From NCBI GenBank assembly GCA_964017155.1, contig OZ024854.1, positions 20,274,601 to 20,338,600 on the forward strand: a DNA stretch of 64,000 nt, written 5' to 3'. The position numbers and the translations under genes are program-made. The DNA comes from Oasisia sp. SBJ-2009. Lineage: Eukaryota; Annelida; Polychaeta; Sabellida; Siboglinidae. The notes beneath the pieces were generated by a model that was not told where the DNA came from, ran no database searches, and saw only the letters and a list, made by a program, of their open reading frames with translations. Of this stretch, positions 48,401 to 60,400 are shown in pieces. Numbering within the stretch: position 1 is the first letter of the stretch; each line of letters opens with the position of its first letter.

Positions 48401-51400
48401 TTTTCGTAAATATGCATAATTTATGTTTTCCACCATTGCACGCACTTGTTGTTAGTAGAGCTACAGTACTAACACACTGCCTCATACATTATGAATAAAC
48501 TCCCATATCATGGCTGCCAAACATGATGGGAAATAATAAGATATGCTACAACTGCAGAAATGTATACATTGTATCCTGTCACAGCAAGTAAAGACAGTGG
48601 AGAGGAAAAGGGTTAACCTGAATAAGCAGCATACTTCTGGCTTGTAGCTTGTGTGTGGAAGACTTGTTGTAACAGTAACTATACCCCTCATCCCCTGTAG
48701 GGGGCAGCTCAAAACATCTCATACGTCCTATACTCTAATTCACGTGTACACTGCATATACCTCCATTTCAGTCTCTCCAAACTAGACATTATATCAGCTG
48801 CACAGAGTCTGCCCGTGATCTCTCTCACTGGTCAGTGGTCACCCACAGAGACACCTTCTCACATAGCAGTGGTCACTTATATACAACACTGGACTTGATA
48901 TGGGTTGGATGTTTTCAAAACCATTCCCCACCAAACATTGCCTGTTTCTCCACTTCCAAGTTCGACCACTGTTAGAATATAGCGCCCATTTCTCACCAGC
49001 TGCATCATGTAGTACTAGGTACTACCAACAGGCTGCGTAAAGGTGAGAGGTCACATGTCCAGTTTTGACCTTATGGTCACTTCACACTGCCAGCACTAGT
49101 CACACAAGTGTTTTCCTGTTGAAGTCCTAATAGTAATAAATATGCTGCCATCCCTGGTCTCTTGATAATCATAAACATGTTGCTGACTTCAGAGTTGGCA
49201 GCATCAGACATTTGGAACGACCAATAGAATGTGCGCAAACATTCTGTCACATGACATCCTTGGTTGATATACAATCAATAGTTATACAACATACAGAGGG
49301 GACAGTGCAAACATTCTGTCACGTGACATCCTTTGGTTGGTCTACAACCAATAGAACACACAGAGGAGACAGTGCAAACATTCTGTCATGTGACATCCTT
49401 TGGTTTTGGGTCTAACTTCCTAGCCTACAACCAATAGAACGTATTAAGGGGACAGGGCAAGCATTCTGCCATGGCCATGTGACATCCTTTGGTGAATCTA
49501 CACTGACCGAGAATGTAGGGAGGGACAATGCAGACATGCTGCCATATGACATCCCTGTGTGGCCTACATCTCAAGTGAGAGCCCTGTGGAGTGTCACTTG
49601 GTGGTAGACTAAGTTCTGTAGATGTTTGCCCTAGTACTGCATCAATAATAATAAAGAAACTACAAACAAGAGAAACTCACAAGGTGTGCCTACTTGCCAG
49701 TGCTGGTCATGAAACAAGCAATAGAATGTGATTGATCTTGTAGAAGCTTCACTTGGCATTAGCAGTGCAGTGCCTGTGAGACTGGCAATAGCCTGAAGCC
49801 AGGAGAGAGAAGAGAAGAGCTGGCCACTACTTGAAAGGAAGAGAGCCCAGCAACAGCAAGGTACTACAACTAGACTTTCTCATAGGTTTACTATAAACAC
49901 TGTGTCTGCCAGCCTTGCTCTCTGTCATCTCATCTCATACATGTTTGTCATATATTAAGGTATGTGTTTTTCTCCTACATTAATTTAAGACAATTAAATG
50001 TAAAACAAATTATGTATTTATTACAGCTGAGAACACTGATGAGTAATGATACATATTTTGAGCACCCAAAATATATGTGTAAGGGATGGTGGTGCTTATT
50101 TCTCTAGTCCAAGCCTCCAAGTGGGTCATAAAACAGGTCCACCCCACCCAGTCACACCCTGTTACTGAACTTACCCCTCTCCCCCAGAACTCCTTCTTGG
50201 ACAAACAGTGTGAATAACCTTCACATGGTTTCACTGAGTATCTTTATCATGATTTCATCAAAAAGTGGGCGACATCTATGTTAATTTTACTCTCCTTGGC
50301 AACGTGTTTGTATATTAATTCCTCAGTCCATGTCTGTGTAAATATCCAATAAGAGGTTCTACAAAATGGTCACCCCACATACACACACCATGTGGCACAG
50401 TAACAGTGGCTAGATGTCTTATCCTCTTCCTAACTGGGGCCAACTGAGTGCATTGCAGGGTAATAACAAATAAGGGTAACTCATCCAACCCTGTTATCTC
50501 AACATTCTGCAACCAGAAGCTAGGACCACGGCAGTAACTTACTGCTGTTGGGTCAAGCTTTAAAGACCTATGGCCAGCACATCTGACAAAACAAGTAGTT
50601 TAGTAAACACATCATTCAAATTACTAGTAAGACTATGTGCCCTCTGGAAGAGATAACATGACAGCTTGTCAGGTCAGAAGTAAGGCAACCAAGCTGTCTA
50701 CGTTTGACATTAGGAGCCTGCGAGTACCACATTCAACAGTAGGTAGAAGATGGTTACTGAAGTAGGCAGTAGTCATGCAATTGGGTGAGTTATGACTGTC
50801 ACCTGGCTGAATAACTGCACTGCAGGTCATTACGCCACTGGCACTCAGGCCACAATTAGCTTCGGCCACATGAGGTCAGTTGCACTGGACTTGACCCCAG
50901 TGTTGTTTTGACAAGAGAGTGCCAGTGGTCAAGTGAGCAGCTGTCCACTGTGGACACTGCTGTGGAATGTTACAAGTTAGTCAATGTACAGAAAACACTG
51001 TCTGGTCTTATCCTGCCCTGGCATCGGTGACGGTGAAGGCGGCTCAGTGCACATATGTAACTGTTCACAATAGGCAGATGTTTGTCGAAGCTGGTGGACA
51101 GCATGTGTATCGGGTAATTATAGTAGTTTCTCTATATGTTTAGGTGCTGTCCTTATACGTTAAGAGAAGGAAACCTTGGGTTACACTGCCACTTCATGAT
51201 GGCATCTTTAGTAGAGACAAGTGCAATATCACAGCATTTCTCAGTATCGTTCGGACACTCTGACACTTAAAGTAAAATTTAAACAAATTTATAAAGTTGA
51301 GAAGGTTGTGTATTAAACCTAGATGTGAATTTATTCCACAGCACCCTGCAGTATGCATATATGGAAACGCACTGTGTGAGAAATGGCATAGTTGTTTCTT

Positions 51401-54400
51401 TGAGGCCTATCATTTGGGTGTATGCTCAGAGCTGATACACATTGTAACAAGTCAGACAGTCAGGCAGGTCACCAATAATTGTCCGGTCTGACTGCATCAT
51501 ACCGAAATATGCCAAGTCGGCAGTGATTACGACAGCACTGAAACAACCCAACTGTACTTTTTCTTTAAGGACCGTATAATTTCTTAACATCAATTCTACT
51601 ATTTCCAAATAACCACAGTGGCCATCTATGTTTACAATCTCCGGACTGACATGTAAATGTTAGTTGCGAGAATGACAAGTCAAGCTGACAGATATATCTG
51701 ATGAGGAGAGTCATGTCCATGACGTATAAGAACATTTATGGAACTCCTTGTGAGCAGACACTAGCTCCAGTAGGTTCCCTGCCCACGTCATCTCACATCT
51801 GTAGACTGTCTGGCAGTCTTAACTGTATGTATGGCAGTCTTACATATCTGTACAGCAGTCTTGTAGATCTGTATGGCAGTCATAATTATATGTATGAGTC
51901 ATATATCTGTACAGCCGTCTTGTAGATCTGTATGGCCGTCTTAATTATATGTATGGCAGTCATATATCTGTACAGCAGTCTTGTAGATCTGTATGGTAGT
52001 CTTGTTCAGTTTTGTAAAACCTGACCTGGACATTCCTAGGAAATTAGCTGATGTCCAACACAACTGGAACATGCCAGTAAGTCTGAGGTTGGTCAACGGA
52101 CTGCTGACCAATGTCCTAAAAGACTCAATCACCCCTGAAGTATTTCCATTACTGTATAGCAAGTAGTATTCTAACACAAACCATGTCAGACTGCATTCCC
52201 TAAGTTACCTGTATTATAAAACAGTTTGTTCCTTCTCTGTATGACAATAATAATGTGGACCCACATCTCCGTCCATTTTGCTTGTATCGGGCTGACATGT
52301 TTATTCTAACAAACTATTTTAGACTGCATTCCCTAACTAAGTTAGTTTTTTTAAACGTAAATTTATCGTAGTGACCACACAATTTCAATGTTACAGCAGA
52401 TTTGACAACATTTAACCAGAATCAACTAGATTGCCATCAAAACTGACAGTCTCCAGAGAACTGGACAAGGATGCCAAATGTTGGCTTATCTTATCAATGC
52501 TTCATCTATACATAGCTGATCCTTATCAGGTGTCAGGCCAAATTTATTTTAAAAGATAAACATTTTTGTTTTGTTCGACCACAGAATCAAGTCATATAAA
52601 CCAGACAACACCAACAGCAGCTGTGTGCATGATATTACAGTAATTCTGTCAACAGTTCTTGCTATTTACGCCATATTTTAGGTTCTAGGAAGCTGCCACT
52701 TCTTGTGATAACATTGCTGCCTTTCAGTCCTTTACTTCCCTTGGCCCGCCCCGCCCAGCCCCACCCTGCCCTGCCCAACACAGCCCTTTCACCCAGTCCC
52801 ATTATGTGATTGTTATCATGTGTCTGTAGAATGGAGAGAGGACAGGAGTGAACCCAGTAAATATAAATGTACCTTAAAATATGCCAGATCACATTACCAC
52901 CATTGATATTTATGTTTTGATAATTATGTTTCTTTTTAATGCAAGACACACAGGCCTAGACACACTGGGTACAACAGCCAATCCAAGATACACTTAAGTT
53001 AGCAGTAAGCCTACTGATGTCTTAACATCAAGTGCCAGACAAGTTGGTAAGTTGGTCAAACTGATATTAACATCTCACCAGATACACTTTAAATTATATT
53101 GACATACACGCTGACATTTCTTGAGTTCTATGACTGTATGACTACAAGTAAATATAACTTAGCTGATTTTAATATGAACCAGTTAATAAGTAGACGCTGT
53201 TAAATGATAAACACATTTACAATACCATCTTGCATGAGGTAAGCAGCCCTCAAGGTGTGCACATTAGGCTGACATGGGGCTGGAGGAATGCAAGTTTGCA
53301 TTTGTGAGCTATTTACAAACCAGCAACTACTGCTTAACAGCATAACTAACAAAGCAGAACTATTGTTTACACCAATCTATGGTAGATCTATGCATGCAGG
53401 CTTGTGCCCAGCTGTAAGAATGTGCCTGACTATTCGCCAATAGGTGTAAGAAATTAAGCATTCACTGTTTTAATTATATTCTATGGCAAATGAGATGCAA
53501 AGATGAGTTTATGACATACTGCCATCTTACCAGAGTAAATTCAACATGGGTTACTCATCTGTCTAGACATAGAACATTATAAGTTAGCTTGGACAATGTC
53601 AGCCACTTTCTACTTCCTAATGGGTTGTCCAAATGAACCATTATTATAAGAGCCTATCGCCACCTTTCCCATGTTTCCCCCACCCCTCCCTCTCTCCCTC
53701 CCTCAACCACCAGCATCACAGAAACAACACACCAATGTCTCGCAATAATCCCCACCCACCCTATCTGCCACATTTTCGCAGAACCTCCATATGTGAAGCA
53801 CCTCTGACTAAGAGTTCATCTTCCCTGCAGGGATGAAGGGAACCTAGGAGGTGTTAATGCCAGGCTCATCTGACAGCATAAGTAATGTGTGGGTGGTCTA
53901 AAACAACTCCCTGAATGAGTGGGTGTCAGACATGTAAATAAAAACGGCTCATCTTTGTTGGGCCTTATATCTGTTTCAACAATCATCAGGAATTGTAATA
54001 AGAGTGTAAAATAGTTATGCAAACCATTATATTTTCATTAATATTAGTATTATCTCCCAAATCTGTTGAAGTTTTCTCATGATGTGTAACAGTCAACTAT
54101 CTTAAAAACGGTCAACAATCTTAAAAAAGTACTTATAAGTTTGTGAACATGTCCTTTTTTGAAAGGACACTTGCTATGTATAGTGGCACGGTACTGACAC
54201 CTAGTGATCAACAGTAGAAATAATCTTACTTGACTCACAGAATGAGACAGAAGTTCACAGTTTGTTATTGAAACAATATTCAAGTTGTGCATACTTAGGA
54301 ATGTGTCTGCACATGTCTGTGAGCATCTGCATACTCAGTACATAGGTGAATGCACGCATTTATGCAGCGAGGGCAACTTAAAGACTGGGTGGCTTGATGG

Positions 54401-57400
54401 TTAACCAGAGAAGTATAAACAATGACACAGTTCAATACTTAGAATATGTTATAAAACAGGGCATTAGCATTTGGTTTTTATTGTGTATGTATGCCTACCA
54501 TGAATGACAATACAACTGGCATATATTGAGTTCATGGGCTGATAGGACATGGCATAGTTGTTATTGTCATACTCTAGTAAGGCACATGCTACTGGTCATT
54601 TCAATGTCCACTTCAAAACAGACATGTGCACCACTGAAGGGACACCTGTCTTGAAGTTCAATAATAAATAAATACTACAACTTTCAAGTGGTCAGTGAGA
54701 GTTTCGCCCAAAGAAGGTATGTATCTATAGTGGGTGGAATCCATCGTGACACTTGAATTAGGTGAAACTACTACCCAATAGGTAATCAAGCACAATCACT
54801 CAGAAAACTTTGGGAAATTCTCCGTCTACCTTCATGAACTTCAGGAAACTTGGTGACTGGAGGGAACCGTAGTGTATTCCATTCTTAGTTCATTCAAGTC
54901 ATATGTAGCAATACCAATAAATACAATGCCATCCTGATATACACATGTTTCTGTACTAATACCACCAAAACTATTGTTGAGAAATATTGACATTTCAGGA
55001 ATGAGTTCTATCATGCTTGTAAAACTGATTCCCTTTTGCAGTTATGCTCACAATATAATACATGTATGCAACAGGGTCACATAGGAGGTCATGAATTGGT
55101 ATTCGTGGTAAACATACGGTGATTTGAATGCAGCATTAGGACTGCACCATTGTCTCCATGAGCCGTATCTCTGGTGCCTCCCACCTCTGTCACATCTTTC
55201 TTTGTAAAGCCAACCAATATCAGTTGTGGTTTTCCTTTTCTTCCCACCAATACCGCTTTACTGTTAATTGGAATTATACGGTCTGACTACTACTACTTAG
55301 AGCCCAAGTCAACACTACACCAAGACTATCAATCATCACAAAGTCTTATGTCTGATAAAAGTGTGTTTATGTGACAGTGTTTGGTCAACTTGCAGTGGTC
55401 ACCCACTGGTCACCCTGATGGTGGCAGGGATGAGGCATGGTGACCACCAAGCATTAACACACACAACACCAATGCCACCAACTACGTGTCTGGTTCCCCG
55501 TCACTCCACCTACCTGGTACACAATGTTCACACTTGGTAAGATGACCCAGCAATTGTGTGTGTCAAAGTGAGGCTATCTAGTGAGTGGTGGGTTGTATTA
55601 CCCTATTAACATCACAAATAGAGGGTCACTGAAGTTCTACGTTGCATATCGTACCACTTTACATGTACATCATTATGTATGCATAAAATACAAGGGATAG
55701 ACGTATCACACATTAATCACTTCTGATATGGTGATAATGTGTGTTTTCAACCAAGGGAACACTTTCAATTCCTCGAGTTCTGCACACCCCTGGCTCACTC
55801 GGATATTGATGATGTCATAATTCACTTCTATAAAGAACCTGTTCAAACGAGTCTGAGTACCCTGAATATACACGTTGATTCAGAACGGCAATTTTTAATT
55901 GTGAACCAACAGTAATATAAAGAATTGGGTGCAAAAACTAGACAAGCATGAGGTGGTAAATTGCGCAGACATTTGAGGAGATGGAGGTGACTGGGCACAC
56001 TGAGACAGACACGTGACTCACCGTCCACCAACTGCTCCAGGTCGTCCTCCTCCGAATCCTGCAAACAGACGTCACACATCACATGACATGACACTCCAGA
56101 AGGCACAGTTCACATCCAGTGCACAAGTCAACTCACACACATAGCTGTAAGGAATGTGCGTGCGTGCGTGTGTGCGCACATGCGTGTGTGCGCACGTGTG
56201 TGTGTGTGTATGTGTGTGCATGTGTGCATGTAAAAAAGTCAAAGAAACTGCAGTCAACCTTAACACAGAAAAGCAAGAAAAGAATGAAGACAAATCTATA
56301 ATTATGTTTACATTGTAAATAGAATGCTGATTCATTCGCTATGTTTACATGCTGTGTGTGTAATGTCTAATTCACTTTGACGGGACGCAAAACAATTGTT
56401 CTTGTCACTGTTTACGTATACTGAAATACACATTACGCAGATGAATTTGACCTAGCATCCTTGCACAGAGCCGAACTGTACCAGGTCAGCCTACTACTCT
56501 TCTGACACCATGAGCCCTAACCTACGTGCTAACAATCTCTTTGCTGACATCAATCCTCCATCATTCTGACCACAGAATCCAGTTCCCCGTTGGCGAAATG
56601 ACTGGGTGGACAGCTGCCCAAACAGCAGCCCCAGCACTGCCACTGCCAGCGGCTAGGGTGACCAGTCTAATCCCAGTAGATCCCTAGACCTGCTCCAGTG
56701 TCCACTGACACCTGTTTACATGTGTAAAACAAGCTGATTGCACGCCCCCAGCCTGCAACTGTCAGCACTGACCAGCTGGCGTGACGTGACCTACCTGGGA
56801 CGGAGAATCCCAACCCCAGGAACTGTCTCCAGCTCAGTGCAGCCACACAAACCAGGGCCAGCAGCAAACTGAACATTCCCAGCATCTCAATGGCTGAGTG
56901 TCCTGAGAGAGTAGGTCAGTCAAAGTCCAGCTGGAGCCAATCCACAGTGGCCCTGTGACACAAGGCCACTGTCACAATCTTAACCTGTCACTCTGCTGCG
57001 TCATCCAAATAGGCCACGGCTATATGTCCCTGTAGAAGTTTGTAAATAAAAAACAAATTGCATGTTTGCTTCAATGGCCCATCTGGGTTATGAAAACATT
57101 CTTCAATTACAATTTTTGTTTTCTTTGATTGACGATTTGCAGTGCTCATGAAAACACCCATCGTTTCCTTTTTGTTTTACTATTAGGGTGGGGCATAGGT
57201 GGGTGTGGTGAAACTGTAATTGTTTTACTGGAGAGCTTGATAATATAATACAACTCCGTGTAACTAGCTTTGACATAATTTTCATTCAAGGGGATACTGC
57301 AGACTCACTGTCTAGTTTCTACTAGGTCTTTTTGTGGGGGGGGGGAGATAGAACTATTCCAGAATCCAACTCTTGTTGTCCAACCCCACAAACCATAATA

Positions 57401-60400
57401 TTTGTCTTCTATCTAAACTAGCACGTCAACGCCCCACTTCCATGTATGGGAAATCCATGAATCTAATAGTAATAGTAACCATTTAGTTGTTGGTGAGAAC
57501 CGACTCATTCACTTCTACTCTATCCACCAGATGTCACTACTCCTGCTCTGTTTTTCCAGCTTTTCATTTTTCAAAGATTCTGTGGATCCTTTCTCCTGTC
57601 AGATAAAGCTAGCTATAAGCTGTGAGGCCACATTGTCGTTATACCTGTACATAGTATATACTTCAACTTACACACCTGGCCTTAATCACAGCAACTAACA
57701 TATACCTGTGCACTTGCATATTTGCAAGTAAACAAAAAGTATCAGGTGTCCTGAGACCACACAGAAAAACAATTTATATTACATCTGAACATTTACATAA
57801 AATTGAATAGTCTGTGATAATTCAAGAATCTTCAAAATTTGCAAGCATTTTACAAAAAAATCCAATTTACTGCAAAGAAGCTAGTGCAGGGTTTGTACAT
57901 AACATTCATTACATTTACAGGCTTCTCAAAGCTATTATTAAAAAAATATTCATTCAAAAAAAAACAATGTAGCTTATGGAGTATACAATTTTATAACATT
58001 GTTGCTGTCTGCCCTTTGATTTATTAAAACATAGAATACTAGGTTGGCTTTCAAGGACCTGCCCAAGATAGGCACAAACAATGTTTTCTTAATGTATTCA
58101 CCTTCAGTAATTAGTCAGAATTTGTTACATGACTGCACCCATTCCCTTGTCACAGTGACCCATTGGACAATTATGTGTAACTTTATTATTATTGACCTAC
58201 ATATATTGCCATGGTACCAAGGGGCACCAAACGTTTCCGGGCAATTACTGACATTAGTGTGGTACACCCTGTTACTACAATGCCTGCTGTGTACGCTACA
58301 TGCTGCTAACATAGGACACTGTTTGCTACACAGCTCCTTCTCCTCAGGCCTTCCAGCCAACTCTTACTGCTACAGGACATGTAGAAATCAATGGGCCAAC
58401 TGTTTGTCTCTGTGAATATACTGGTATATGAGCGGTGTGGGCATAATCTCTAAGCCAGGCTCACACTGCCACACTATAGTTTTTGTATGGCACTGGCTAA
58501 ACACAAGTGTTTATAATTACGATACAACTGAAACATTTGCTGAATGGATGCAGGCCTAATACAAAAGTGGTACTTTTTGGCCAAGTCTACTGTGACAGAA
58601 AGTATCTTACTTTGATCAGTATACAGGTGTTCATTGTGAGCTTTAACTATATTTAACGTTACAATATTATTCTATTTTATATAAGAGAGTTATCTTTACA
58701 CATTTGTCATAAGTCGCTGTACTAAATAAAACCAGAACAAAATTATTAGCAATATCACTATGTATTATACAAATAGATATAATTCATTATAGCTACTTAT
58801 TTGTAAACTGACCTAAACTTAAACTTGCCTAAATGCAGTAAAACAGTGTAAGACAATTCCCCAAAAATGATCTTGGCTGTTTCCAAACGTGAAGGGACGT
58901 AAGACTGTCTAAGTTACAAACTGCCCAAACAACAGGACAACAGAAATACTCGTGACTGAGCGTCCAGTACTCTGGTCACTACACTGGCACACCCCTAGCC
59001 ATTCATCCACACACTAGACAAAGAAAGGTTCTATTATCTATGCCTATAAGTGATAGTGAGCTTGGTGGGAGTGTGTGCCTCAGGGTTGGAAGGAGTGCAG
59101 TTCATGTACATGAGGGTACAGTCATTGTTACAGTCACACCCAGTGACACTGATTACATCGCCACTGTCAGCCTGGACTGCCAGCAGGCACATGCCACCTG
59201 ATTCATGCAGTCGACACCGCTACACTTACAAATAATTACAGAAGGTGAATTTAGCCACCTTCATTTGTTCCAGCCGTGAACAATGACCAGTAAACCTGAC
59301 CCAGCAGTAATAACCACAACAGTGACACACCAGCGACAAATCATTAAAACCACCCCGTCTTGCTGATATCACCTGTACTGTGTTGTACGGTAGTAATAAT
59401 AGTAGTAGTAGTAGTAGTAGAAAAGCTGTCTTGTTGAATATAGATTTAGAGTCTAGCCGTAGGACTTCTACACTGGTGGGATATCTTATCGTACATGTAA
59501 TCATGTATGGTACAAACAAACAAATGAATGTATGTAGTTACTATATACATACATGTATCTTAGCAGCAGGGTTTTATGCAGATTTTTTGCTAGTCACAAT
59601 TTTCTTAGAGTACCGTACATAATAAATCCACGGTGTCGCATCCCCATGACTCACAATACATAAAAGCCAATCAAGCTATGCAATTATGTAAATGTTTATT
59701 AATTTATATAGCACCATATTTATACAGTAATATTCTATGGTGCTGCACAATACACGAGTCAATTATGACATCAAATAAATTATAAACACGAGTGGCACCA
59801 ATTTTCAAAGCATAACCAACAATATTTATGATTTCGAAGACTTTTTGATCTTTACTTTTTACCTGTCCACAACCCGTCCAATGAATTTTCTACACATCCA
59901 CAATGGGCTTTTCCTGACGAAATGACGGGTCTCTACATAGAGCTATCTATGCCATGCACAGACTACCAACAGTAACATGGGGTCCATGGCCACTCATCAT
60001 TTCACACACACACTACACGATGCAGACAGGATGAAAGAAGGAAAGTAATTCACCTCGCGGAATGACCAGGCCACCGGGGAGATGAGTTAGAACACAGCAG
60101 CACATCCCACAGACCAGCATCACTGAGTTGTGAAAACACAAAATAAACTGCCTCTCTCTTCACTAATCTCACAGCCACCATCTACAAACGCAGGCCTTGT
60201 GACAGATCCTACATGAAGGTGACCACTTCTACTGCTCAAAGGCTAAAACATGTAGCCTATTGGTAATTGAAGGTGAAAAAAGGCAGATGTAAAAAACCTG
60301 ATCTAGATCTAAAGAAAATGTGACTAAAACCAAGTGCTCTGCAGGTAATTGAAGGTGAACGTAAAGGCAGGCGAAAAAAAAAAGGAAAGGGAATGCTGCC

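Larger units (their letters stand above)
43665..56021. other. Long intron between exons B and C, right part
   Basis: The intron totals 17.7 kb. Beyond the repeats listed, no exon with conserved protein sequence was recognised on either strand. Short frames (for example 44476-44856, 46895-47146, 53633-53836) match no family I know. Confidence 0.6.
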
